A stretch of 50,791 nucleotides of DNA. Source: Deltaproteobacteria bacterium. GTDB lineage: Bacteria; Desulfobacterota; Binatia; UBA9968. The stretch spans positions 1 to 50,791 of the forward strand of contig JACPSE010000113.1 in assembly GCA_016193465.1 (NCBI GenBank), given 5' to 3'. The position numbers and the translations under genes are program-made. Under the pieces are notes generated by a model. That model ran no database searches. It saw only the letters and a list, made by a program, of their open reading frames with translations, and was not told the DNA's origin. Below are positions 17,238-24,895 of this stretch, one piece after another. Positions within the stretch are counted from its first letter, which is position 1, and each line of letters starts with the position of its first letter.

Positions 17238-18338
17238 ATGGCTTCTTTAAAGCAGGAAAAGATCCTGGTGGTTCAAACCAGCTTCCTTGGCGACGCTGTT
17301 TTGACTACGCCGCTTTTTCCCAAGATCCGAGGCCGTTTTCCAAAGGCGCAGGTGGCTGTTCTCTGTACGCCTCAGGCGAGGTACCTCTTTGAGAGTAACC
17401 CCGATATCGACGAAATCCTTACGGACGACAAGAGGGGCACGGAAAGGGGATTAATAGGGGTATGGCGCAAGGCCAAGGATTTGAAGAGTCGTGGTTTTAC
17501 GATCGCGATCTCGCCCCATAAATCATTCCGCAGCGCGCTGCTGGTTTACCTTGCGGGAATCCCTTTCCGCGTGGGCTTTTGTCAGAGCGCCGGATGGTTT
17601 TTCTATCATCACCGGGTCCGTCGGGATCCGACTCGCCATGATGTGCAGAGGAACCTCTCGCTCCTTGCGCCCTTTGGGATCGATCCTGCAAAGGGCCAGC
17701 AAGACCTTCGCATCGAGGTAAATTCCGGTAGCCGCGAGGCTGTGGAGCGACTGTTCCGTGCCCTGGGGATTGAACGGAGCGGTCTGATATTTGGGGTGAA
17801 TCCCGGGTCTGTGTGGCCAACAAAAAGATGGATTGCACAGGGGTACGCCGAGTTGATAGTCCAGCTCAGAAGAAAATATGACTGTCAGATCCTTATCTTC
17901 GGTAGCGCCGAGGACGAACCGATCGTGGCGAAGATCCAGGAGCTTAGCGGCAACGCCGGAGTGAGTCTGGTAGGCAAGGTCCATCTTAAGCAACTGGCGT
18001 GTGCGCTCGATTGGTGCGATCTTTTCATTACCAACGATAGCGGGCCGATGCACATTGCGGTTGCCCGCGGCGTGCCCGTGCTAGCCGTCTTTTGTGCCAC
18101 GACACCCGGGCTGGGCTTTTATCCATACACCTCCAGGGCAGTGGTGATAGAAAAGGCATTGCCTTGTCGCCCCTGCAGCTCCCACGGAGGGCGTCGCTGT
18201 CCCCTGGGCACGGAGGACTGCATGCGTTTAATAAAGGCAGAAGACGTTCTGCGGGGCGTGGAGCGCCTCCTCAACGGGAAAAATCAGGCGGGCCCTGCAA
18301 TGGCAGATGCTTACCTGCCTCAATTCGTCGCTCTTTAG
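17238..18338 (+). CDS. waaF: ADP-heptose:LPS heptosyltransferase (GT9, WaaF-like)
   Basis: Adds heptose to the inner core of LPS at the cytoplasmic face of the inner membrane. The 366-residue GT9 protein begins ILVVQTSFLGDAVLTTPLF, the WaaF-type N-terminus with its catalytic aspartate. The C-terminal donor site holds FGVNPGSVWPTKRW, LIFGSAEDEP and FITNDSGPMHIAVARGVPVLAVF. A cysteine-rich stretch (CRPCSSHGGRRCPLG) near 310-325 is typical of heptosyltransferase II. A second GT9 gene lies at 19970. Which heptose each adds is inferred from similarity only. Confidence 0.9.
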   Translation: MASLKQEKILVVQTSFLGDAVLTTPLFPKIRGRFPKAQVAVLCTPQARYLFESNPDIDEILTDDKRGTERGLIGVWRKAKDLKSRGFTIAISPHKSFRSALLVYLAGIPFRVGFCQSAGWFFYHHRVRRDPTRHDVQRNLSLLAPFGIDPAKGQQDLRIEVNSGSREAVERLFRALGIERSGLIFGVNPGSVWPTKRWIAQGYAELIVQLRRKYDCQILIFGSAEDEPIVAKIQELSGNAGVSLVGKVHLKQLACALDWCDLFITNDSGPMHIAVARGVPVLAVFCATTPGLGFYPYTSRAVVIEKALPCRPCSSHGGRRCPLGTEDCMRLIKAEDVLRGVERLLNGKNQAGPAMADAYLPQFVAL

Positions 18339-18347
18339 CAATCTTTT

Positions 18348-19106
18348 ATGTCTACCCTTGGTGTCGTGGTTTTGAGCCTGCACGGGATGAAACATCTCTC
18401 TGAGTGTTTGGAGAGCGTGCGCTGGGCGGAAGCGGTTACGTTGCTCCATGCCGGTGAAGAAGCTCCCACGGTTGGAGCCAGCGCCTTTCCTTCCTTGACC
18501 CTTCGAAAGTTCTCTTCGACGCAAGAGCTGGCGGAGCACTGTCAAGGAGTCAAGACCGATTGGGTCCTTCATCTTTGGGGCGAAGAGCGCGTAGAAGCAG
18601 TGCTCCGCGAAGAGCTCCGTGCCGTTTGTCAAAAAGAATTGCCGCAGGCGCCTTTAGGATATCGCATCTCCATTCGTTCTCGTCTTCTGGGCCGTTGGGT
18701 CGAGGGTAGCCTTTTGGGCCCGAGCCCGGCGCTGCGTCTCAGCCGCCAAGTCGAGGAGATCCCTACCGGCTGGTGGGATGCAACGCGGCATAGCCTTCGG
18801 CAATATCCGGTACTGGGGCGGGGATGGATCGGGGATTACTCGGCGGCTGAGCTGAGAGAGGGCTTCGACCGGGTGCAAAATATCAGCGGGCTTTGGGCGG
18901 ACCGATTGCAGACCAGGGGGTCGAAGTTAACCCCGATGGCCCGCCTGCTGTGCCCGCTGCGAGTTTTTATTAAGATGCTTCTTATGAACGGGATATTTTC
19001 CAACGGTCTTGCCGGCTTGACATTATCAACATTGGCCGCCTACGCTACTCTGCTGGCCAGCGCGAAGGTGTGGGAAGCAAGGAACGTTAAGTCAATTGCA
19101 AAGTGA
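18348..19106 (+). CDS. Degenerate WaaE/KdtX-like glycosyltransferase family 2 protein
   Basis: A 252-residue protein that resembles LPS core GT2 enzymes of the WaaE/KdtX type in layout. It has a start of the form TLGVVVLSLHGMKHLSECLESVRWA and a middle segment GSLLGPSPALRLSRQ (family: GWYPD-x-x-LRLFRR). The C-terminal part, FIKMLLMNGIFSNGLAGL then AYATLLASAKVWE, closely follows the family end. The metal-binding DADE motif is missing: the expected place reads DWVLHLWGEERV. It may be a pseudoenzyme or use another mechanism. It lies between a heptosyltransferase and an LPS kinase, and its last codons run into a TGCAAA repeat. Confidence 0.6.
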   Translation: MSTLGVVVLSLHGMKHLSECLESVRWAEAVTLLHAGEEAPTVGASAFPSLTLRKFSSTQELAEHCQGVKTDWVLHLWGEERVEAVLREELRAVCQKELPQAPLGYRISIRSRLLGRWVEGSLLGPSPALRLSRQVEEIPTGWWDATRHSLRQYPVLGRGWIGDYSAAELREGFDRVQNISGLWADRLQTRGSKLTPMARLLCPLRVFIKMLLMNGIFSNGLAGLTLSTLAAYATLLASAKVWEARNVKSIAK

Positions 19107-19160
19107 AGAATGCAAAATGAAAATTTTAAAATTTACAATTTGTACTTTGCCCTTTGCATC
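19091..19160 (+). repeat. Second TTTGCA/TGCAAA palindromic repeat
   Basis: Left arm AATTGCAAAGTGAAG and AATGCAAAATGAAAATTTT, right arm ACTTTGCCCTTTGCAT, separated by AT-rich sequence. The units match those at 8302-8425. The left arm contains the stop codon of the upstream gene (19104-19106). In-frame translation of the rest gives a low-complexity peptide ahead of the kinase gene, which I treat as non-coding. Confidence 0.55.
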
Positions 19161-19199
19161 GCTCGGGTAAAAGGAAAAGTGAGATTAACGCTCGTAAGC

Positions 19200-19973
19200 A
19201 TGGTTGAGAAATGCGTTTGGGGTGATGTGCCCCCAGGCTTCAAGCGACTCTCGCCGCACCGGGGGCAGATGGTCTTAGTCCGTGAAGGGCTCGAAGGCAG
19301 CCTGCATCCGGCAGAATTTTTTCGGGAGGGGGAAGCAGAGCAAAAGACCAGCCCCTTCCATGGCAGAGGACAGCTCCGTCGTCTGCGTCTGGACAACGGG
19401 GAGAGTGCCCTGGTTCGCGGTTATCGCCACGGGGGCACGCTTCGGCACCTTACGGGCGATTTTTTTTTCACCTGGCCGCCGCGGCCCTTTAAAGAGCTGG
19501 CGATTACCGAGGAGGTTAGGCGGAGGGGGGTGCCTACCCTGGAGGTTCTTGGGGCCGGGGTTGAGAGGGTTGGGGGGCCGATTTACCGCGGCTGGTTGAT
19601 AACCCGAGAGCTAAAAGACGCGCGGGACCTTTGGGATGTTTTGCAACATGGCCTTTACTGCGAGGATGACGGAACCGGGCTGCTGCAAGCGGTTGCGCGT
19701 AGCGTCAGATACATGCATCGGCAGGGGGTCTATCACCGGGACCTCAATCTGAAAAATATTATGGTCCGGCGAGAGGGAAAGCAGGTCAGAGGCTACATTA
19801 TTGATTTCGATAAGGCCGAACTTTTTGCTGGAGAACTGCCGGCGCACAGAATCCAAAGAAACCTGAGGCGCCTTCTGAGGTCGGTTTGCAAGCTGGATCC
19901 CAATAGGCAAAGGCTTTCGCCAGGAGATTGGGATCTTTTTATCCGTTTTTACAGGGAGGCGTCCGCCGGATGA
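19200..19973 (+). CDS. Kdo/LPS core kinase, KdkA-like (WaaP family)
   Basis: Cytoplasmic kinase that phosphorylates Kdo or core sugars using ATP. In the 257-residue form the kinase catalytic loop YHRDLNLKNIMV lies at about 178-189 (HRD-x4-N), and the metal-binding motif IIDFDKAEL follows at about 200. The DFDKA form is typical of Kdo kinases. I chose the ATG at 19200 (MVEKCVWGDVPPGF) because codons upstream are repeat-derived; a GTG at 19179 is the alternative. The gene ends with a 4-bp overlap into a heptosyltransferase. It is one of three such kinases in the window. Confidence 0.82.
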   Translation: MVEKCVWGDVPPGFKRLSPHRGQMVLVREGLEGSLHPAEFFREGEAEQKTSPFHGRGQLRRLRLDNGESALVRGYRHGGTLRHLTGDFFFTWPPRPFKELAITEEVRRRGVPTLEVLGAGVERVGGPIYRGWLITRELKDARDLWDVLQHGLYCEDDGTGLLQAVARSVRYMHRQGVYHRDLNLKNIMVRREGKQVRGYIIDFDKAELFAGELPAHRIQRNLRRLLRSVCKLDPNRQRLSPGDWDLFIRFYREASAG

Positions 19974-21010
19974 TTCTTGATCCGCAGAGGATTCTTATCG
20001 TCCTTCATGGCTCCATTGGAGATGTGACGCGAGCCCTTCCCCTCGCGAATTTGGTCCGACGGCGCTACCCCGGAGCACGGCTCTCCTGGTCTGTCGAGCC
20101 TCCGGTTTTTCCTTTAGTGGAGCATCATCCGGCCGTGGATGAGGTTATCCTGTTTGACCGGAGCCGGTGGTGGAGGAGCCTGGGACCATTCTTGAAGCGG
20201 ATCCGCTCGAAGCAGTTTGAGCTGGTGCTCGACTTGCAGAGGCTTCTTAAAAGTGGATTTATTAGCTGGTGGAGCGGCGCTCCGCATCGCTTGGGCTTTC
20301 ATTCCTGTGATTCCAAGGAGTTCAACTGGCTGTTTAACAATCACCATATTCCGGCAGCGGGGGACGGCATATCGAAGTTGTCACATTATCTTAAGTTCGC
20401 CGAGTGGCTAGGGATCGAGCCTCATCCCGTGGAATGGCGTCTGCAGTTGCTGCCACAAGAGCAAGCCAGCGTGGAGAACATGCTCCGGGAGGTTGGAGGG
20501 CCGTTTGCGGTTTTTTTTGTCGGCAGCCGGTGGGAAAGTAAGCAGTGGTTTCCCGGTGATACGGCGAAGTGCTCGGCCGAGATTCAAAGGCGCTATGGTC
20601 TGGAAATTGTCCTTTTGGGTAGTAGGGAAGACAGCCCTTTTGCGGACGAGGTGCGGGGCTTCGGTCTCCAGCGGCTTGCCAACTGGGTGGGAAAGACGTC
20701 GTTGCGGCAAGCTATAGGGATTCTCGGCAGGGCGCAGGTCTCAATAGGGCCGGATACCGGGCTCATGCATATCTCCGCGGCCGTGGGAACACCCGTGGTT
20801 TCCCTATGGGGTGCTACCAGCCCTACGCGCACCGGCCCGTATGGCTTTGAAAGCCTCATCGTCCAGGGAAAGGCTCCCTGCTCCCCCTGTTACTTGAGGC
20901 AATGCCCTATCGGGCGGATCTGTATGCAGTCTATAGACATTGACGAAGTGACGGCTAAGGTGGGAAAGGCCCTCTCGCAAAAAATCAAGCAAGATGGCGC
21001 TCAACTCTAA
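19970..21010 (+). CDS. waaC: ADP-heptose:LPS heptosyltransferase (GT9, WaaC-like)
   Basis: A 346-residue GT9 enzyme for inner-core heptose. The N-terminus ILIVLHGSIGDVTRALPLANLVRRRYP carries the catalytic aspartate. The C-terminal half has VGSRWESKQW, IVLLGSREDSP and SIGPDTGLMHISAAVGTPVVSLWGATSPTRTGPYG. The last segment, with SPTRTGPYG, fits heptosyltransferase I (WaaC) better than II. Start ATG at 19970 overlaps the kinase stop (ATGA). Its 3' end overlaps the next kinase gene by 17 bp. Confidence 0.85.
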   Translation: MILDPQRILIVLHGSIGDVTRALPLANLVRRRYPGARLSWSVEPPVFPLVEHHPAVDEVILFDRSRWWRSLGPFLKRIRSKQFELVLDLQRLLKSGFISWWSGAPHRLGFHSCDSKEFNWLFNNHHIPAAGDGISKLSHYLKFAEWLGIEPHPVEWRLQLLPQEQASVENMLREVGGPFAVFFVGSRWESKQWFPGDTAKCSAEIQRRYGLEIVLLGSREDSPFADEVRGFGLQRLANWVGKTSLRQAIGILGRAQVSIGPDTGLMHISAAVGTPVVSLWGATSPTRTGPYGFESLIVQGKAPCSPCYLRQCPIGRICMQSIDIDEVTAKVGKALSQKIKQDGAQL

Positions 21011-21866
21011 ATATCGGTTCTTCCGCAAGGGGAGATGGGACCTCTGGGTGCGCACCGAGGGATGGAACGAAGGACTTTGGGAGGAAATCTTGCGCCAGCT
21101 AACAGATCAAGCGCCGATGCGCCATCCTCAGACCAAGCGGTTTTATTACCCTCAGGGCGAAAAGGGAGAGGAGTTTTATCTCAAGGCGTATTATTGCTTT
21201 CATCTCGCGGGGACTATCAAGGACCTCTTTCGCTATTCCAAGGCGTTCCGGGCCCTGAAACAAGGAGTGGCGTTGACCGAGCAGGGATTTCACGTCCCTC
21301 TTGCGGTGGCGGCAGGCGAGGAAAGGGACCTAGGGCTGTTGAAAAAGGCGTTCCTGCTGACCGCCCGCGTGGAAGGCTCCCCTCTTCCCCTTTTTCTCCG
21401 GGATCGTTTTGTCGGTCCTTTAGGAGTTGCCGCCCTGCGGGAGAAGAGGGACTATTTGAAAAGGCTTGCTTTGGAGATCCGGCATCTGCACCAAGCGGGA
21501 TTTGTTCACGGCGATCTAGTCCCCTCCAATATTTTGTTTCGGAAGGAGGAAAGGGGAGTCACTATTTTCTACATGGATAACGACCGAACCCGGCGCTACC
21601 CGCTCTGGCTCCCTCAGAACCTTTGGAAGAGAAACCTGGTGCAGCTCAACCGTTTTGTCCTGCCAGGGATTTCTCTTCAAGACCGAATGCGCTTTTTGAA
21701 ATCGTATTTAGGAGGCAAAACTTTGGGTGGAAAAGATCGGCGACTCGTCGGTTGGCTGGAAAAGAAAACCAGAAAAAGGCGCCGGGAGTGCGACCGGATA
21801 ACCGCCCCGGTTAGCTTTAGGGAACTCATGAGATGGAATGGGCCATTTACTAGGAATATTCAGTAA
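20994..21866 (+). CDS. LPS core kinase, WaaP-like (second copy)
   Basis: A 290-residue predicted cytoplasmic kinase. The loop FVHGDLVPSNILF (HGD-x4-N, His at about 172) and the metal-binding YMDNDRTRR at about 195 identify a protein-kinase-like LPS phosphotransferase. Its N-terminus (KYRFFRKGRWDLWV) and glycine-rich region differ clearly from the KdkA-like gene at 19200, so the two are not recent duplicates. It overlaps the heptosyltransferase by 17 bp, which suggests that it phosphorylates a heptose. The acceptor is inferred from context. Confidence 0.75.
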   Translation: MALNSKYRFFRKGRWDLWVRTEGWNEGLWEEILRQLTDQAPMRHPQTKRFYYPQGEKGEEFYLKAYYCFHLAGTIKDLFRYSKAFRALKQGVALTEQGFHVPLAVAAGEERDLGLLKKAFLLTARVEGSPLPLFLRDRFVGPLGVAALREKRDYLKRLALEIRHLHQAGFVHGDLVPSNILFRKEERGVTIFYMDNDRTRRYPLWLPQNLWKRNLVQLNRFVLPGISLQDRMRFLKSYLGGKTLGGKDRRLVGWLEKKTRKRRRECDRITAPVSFRELMRWNGPFTRNIQ

Positions 21867-21874
21867 GAATAACC

Positions 21875-23617
21875 ATGAAATTAATGTTTAACATCACTTC
21901 TAGATGTGGCCTATTCCTGCACCTTGCGGTGCTTTTGAGTCTCTGCTCGGTACTGTATTTCCCTTATCTTGGTAGAGTTCCGTTTTTCAATAAAGGGGAA
22001 CCCAGAGAGGCGATTGTAGTCCAGGAGATAGTGCAACATGGGAATTGGTTGTTCCCATTAAAAAAGGGCGAGGAGGTGCCGTCCAAGCCTCCGCTTTTCC
22101 ACTGGCTCGCGGCTCTGACATCGATGGTGAGGGGCGGAGTAAGCGAGGCGACGGTACGCTTCCCTTCGGCGCTGCTTGCCACGGCGTCCGTATTACTCTT
22201 ATACGGATTGGGACGAAGGATGTTTGACGGAGAGACTGCTTTCCTGGCCGGATTGATGCTCGCGACCACGGTAGCCTATCAGAGCGAGGCGGTCGCCGCC
22301 AGGGTGGATATGACCCTGGCTTTTTTTGTGACCGTTGTCCTCGTCATCTTCTACCTGGTGTACCAGGGGTTCCTCAAGGGGAGCGGCTGGCTCTACGGGT
22401 TCTATCTTCTGCTTGGGCTTGGGGTGCTCGCCAAGGGGCCGGTTGGCCTGATCCTGCCGGCGATGGTAATATGCGCCTTTCTGATTGCGAGGAAGAGATG
22501 GGATTTCCTGTCTCGGCTCTGTTTTCACAAGGGAGTGATTCTCGCCCTGTTGGTCGGACTGGCGTGGTACGGCCTCGCCGTGGCGAAAGGCGGAGAGGAG
22601 TTTGTCAGCCGTCAGGTGATCCATGAAAATCTGGCCCGCTTTTTTCTCTCCGGAGAAGGCGGCTCCGGACACCAGAAACCGGTCTACTATTATATCCCGT
22701 ACCTCATGCTGGAGGGGCTCCCTTGGAGCCTGTTCCTGCCGTTTGTCGTGGCGGACTGGTTCCGGCGCAAGGCTTTTGCCGAGGACGATTTGCTATTTCT
22801 GATACTGTGGACGGGGCTGATTTTTGTTTTCTTTTCGCTTTCGGCCGGCAAGCGATCGGTCTATATTCTTCCGCTGTATCCGCCGCTCGCCTTGCTGACT
22901 GCGATGTGGTTGAGAAGGACCGAAGAAGACGGAATCCGGGCGTGGGGACTCAAGTCCGTCGGGGGGCTCTGCCTGCTCCTCGGCGCCGTCGCGCTCTTTA
23001 CCTCTGTCGTCGGCCTCTTTGCCCGAGAAAGCGTGTCGTTGCTTTTTTCCTTTGTCGAGACGACGGTCAAAGCCAAGGACCAGGCTGCTCTGGCGATCGC
23101 GCGAGATGCCCTGGCCCAAAGCGGTTGGATTTTCCTGCCGCTTTTCCTTCTCTCCTCTATTCTCTGGATCGCCGCTGGGCTCTGGCTGTTGGCCATGGAT
23201 CATCGAGCGGCAGCCGCCTGTCTGGTACTGTTGTCCTTGCTCGTGGGGCTGGCAGTACAGGGGATGGTCATGGCTTCGCTTGCCGAAGCGAGAAGCTATC
23301 GGCCCTTTATGGAAGAAGTGAACCGAAGGGTGGGATGTTGCGAGCGACTGACTCTCTACGGTGGGGGATGGGACTCCAGCTCAGCGATATTCTACCGTGG
23401 CGGGCGGGTTCCGGCGCAGGGAGGTGATCTCGCCTCGCTGAAAGAAAAGATGCGAGCAACCGGCGGATATTATATTATGGGCGAACGGGAGTGGAAAAAG
23501 CTGGTGGCCCTGGGAGGGCCGGGCCTTACGGTGGAGATGAGAAGTCAGGGAACGGGCCCTGAAGGAAAAGAGCCGATCGTGTTGATTCGGAGCGTGAAAG
23601 GCGGGAAAGGGGAGTAA
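21875..23617 (+). CDS. ArnT-like GT39 membrane glycosyltransferase
   Basis: A 580-residue polytopic membrane protein with an N-terminal segment, then LGRVPFFNKGEPREAIVVQEI, the first periplasmic loop of ArnT/PMT enzymes with its acidic catalytic residue. PSKPPLFHWLAAL and RFPSALLATASVLLLYGLGRRMF follow. About 11-12 hydrophobic segments extend to residue 470, and a soluble tail follows. ArnT moves 4-amino-arabinose from undecaprenyl phosphate to lipid A; the sugar moved by this member is unknown. It ends with the stop directly abutting rfbF (0-bp gap). Confidence 0.82.
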   Translation: MKLMFNITSRCGLFLHLAVLLSLCSVLYFPYLGRVPFFNKGEPREAIVVQEIVQHGNWLFPLKKGEEVPSKPPLFHWLAALTSMVRGGVSEATVRFPSALLATASVLLLYGLGRRMFDGETAFLAGLMLATTVAYQSEAVAARVDMTLAFFVTVVLVIFYLVYQGFLKGSGWLYGFYLLLGLGVLAKGPVGLILPAMVICAFLIARKRWDFLSRLCFHKGVILALLVGLAWYGLAVAKGGEEFVSRQVIHENLARFFLSGEGGSGHQKPVYYYIPYLMLEGLPWSLFLPFVVADWFRRKAFAEDDLLFLILWTGLIFVFFSLSAGKRSVYILPLYPPLALLTAMWLRRTEEDGIRAWGLKSVGGLCLLLGAVALFTSVVGLFARESVSLLFSFVETTVKAKDQAALAIARDALAQSGWIFLPLFLLSSILWIAAGLWLLAMDHRAAAACLVLLSLLVGLAVQGMVMASLAEARSYRPFMEEVNRRVGCCERLTLYGGGWDSSSAIFYRGGRVPAQGGDLASLKEKMRATGGYYIMGEREWKKLVALGGPGLTVEMRSQGTGPEGKEPIVLIRSVKGGKGE

Positions 23618-24424
23618 ATGAAAACTGTCATTCTCTGCGGCGGGCTGGGAACACGGCTGAGGGAAGAAACGGAGTTCAGACCCAAGCCCATGATAGTTGT
23701 AGGCGATAAGCCGATCCTGTGGCATATCATGAGGATTTACTCTTCCTATGGATTCAAGGACTTCATCCTTTGTCTGGGCTACAAGGGTGAGGCGATTAAG
23801 AGTTACTTTCTTGAATACGATTTGCTGTACAGTGATTTTACCGTTCGATTGGGGACCAAAGAGATCGCCCGTCATTCCGTATTCCATGATGAGAGCGATT
23901 GGCGGGTCACGCTGGCAGAGACCGGGCTGCAGACCATGACCGGGGGAAGAATCAAAAGGATTGAAAGGTATGTCGACGGCGATACCTTCATGATGACCTA
24001 CGGCGACGGGCTAGCGAATGTCGATATCCGTCGCCTGCTGAAATTCCACAAGGAAAAGGGAAAGATCGCCACCGTCACCGCCGTGCGTCCTATAGCGAGG
24101 TTCGGGGAACTCGCGGTGAATGGAGACCTCGCGGCATCATTTCGGGAAAAGCCGCAGATCGAGAGCGGCTGGATCAACGGCGGGTTCTTCGTGTTCAACA
24201 GAAAGGTCTTTGACTATCTGGATGAAGACTGCGTGCTGGAAAAGGGACCTATGGAGACACTTGCGAAAAAGAGGCAATTGGCAGTCTATAAACACGCCGG
24301 GTACTGGCGATGCATGGATACCTTCCGGGACTTAGAGGCTTTGAATCACGACTGGATGAGCGGCCGCCCGGGATGGTTGCGATCCCCCCGGGAGGATAGA
24401 AAAAGCCGGCAGGTTTTATCTTAG
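23618..24424 (+). CDS. rfbF: Glucose-1-phosphate cytidylyltransferase RfbF
   Basis: Makes CDP-glucose from CTP and glucose-1-phosphate, the entry step to CDP-3,6-dideoxyhexoses. The 268-residue protein starts MKTVILCGGLGTRLREETE, the nucleotidyltransferase G-G-x-G-T-R-L motif. It contains RPKPMIVVGDKPILWHIM, MTYGDGLANVDI and the RfbF-type C-terminal pattern EKGPMETLAKKRQLAVYKHAGYW. It shares an operon with an RmlC-like cupin and an RmlD-RfbH fusion. The expected next enzyme, CDP-glucose 4,6-dehydratase (RfbG), is not encoded here. Confidence 0.93.
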   Translation: MKTVILCGGLGTRLREETEFRPKPMIVVGDKPILWHIMRIYSSYGFKDFILCLGYKGEAIKSYFLEYDLLYSDFTVRLGTKEIARHSVFHDESDWRVTLAETGLQTMTGGRIKRIERYVDGDTFMMTYGDGLANVDIRRLLKFHKEKGKIATVTAVRPIARFGELAVNGDLAASFREKPQIESGWINGGFFVFNRKVFDYLDEDCVLEKGPMETLAKKRQLAVYKHAGYWRCMDTFRDLEALNHDWMSGRPGWLRSPREDRKSRQVLS

Positions 24425-24445
24425 TCGGAGGGGGCATAGGACAAA

Positions 24446-24895
24446 ATGATTGAGGGAGTTTCGATCCGTCCGTTGAGGCAGATTCCTGATGAGCGTGGAA
24501 AGATTATGCATATGCTCAGGCGGGATGATCCCTGGTTCGAGAAGTTTGGAGAGATATATTTCTCTGTTGTCTATCCCGGGGTCATCAAGGGCTGGCATCT
24601 CCACAAAACCATGACCTTGAACTACGCCGTGGTCAGCGGAGTGATCAAAGTGGTTCTCTTCGATGACCGGGAAGGCTCGGCAACCAAAGGAGAGCTCCAG
24701 GAGATTTTTACCGGGGAAGAGGCTTACTCTTTGATCACTATTCCGCCGGCGGTTTGGAACGGGTTTAAGGGGTGCGGGGTCAAGCCGGCAATCGTCGCCA
24801 ATTGCGCTACCGAGCCGCACGACCCCGCGGAAATCGTGCGGATGGACCCTTTCTCCGAGAAGATCCCCTACGATTGGAATCTCAAGCATGGCTAA
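24446..24895 (+). CDS. RmlC-like cupin, nucleotide-sugar 3,5-epimerase family
   Basis: A 149-residue single-domain cupin of the dTDP-4-dehydrorhamnose 3,5-epimerase family, with VVYPGVIKGWHLHKTMTLNYAV holding the conserved histidine at about 51 and IPPAVWNGFKG in the second half. It is shorter than classical RmlC (about 180). Placement between rfbF and an RmlD-RfbH fusion suggests that it acts on a CDP-4-keto-6-deoxyhexose, as AscE does in ascarylose synthesis. That role is inference. It overlaps the following gene by 8 bp. Confidence 0.78.
   Translation: MIEGVSIRPLRQIPDERGKIMHMLRRDDPWFEKFGEIYFSVVYPGVIKGWHLHKTMTLNYAVVSGVIKVVLFDDREGSATKGELQEIFTGEEAYSLITIPPAVWNGFKGCGVKPAIVANCATEPHDPAEIVRMDPFSEKIPYDWNLKHG

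Noticed and set aside
19110-19199. N-terminal extension of the KdkA-like kinase
   Set aside because: The codons come from the TTTGCA repeat and have no counterpart in the kinase family.
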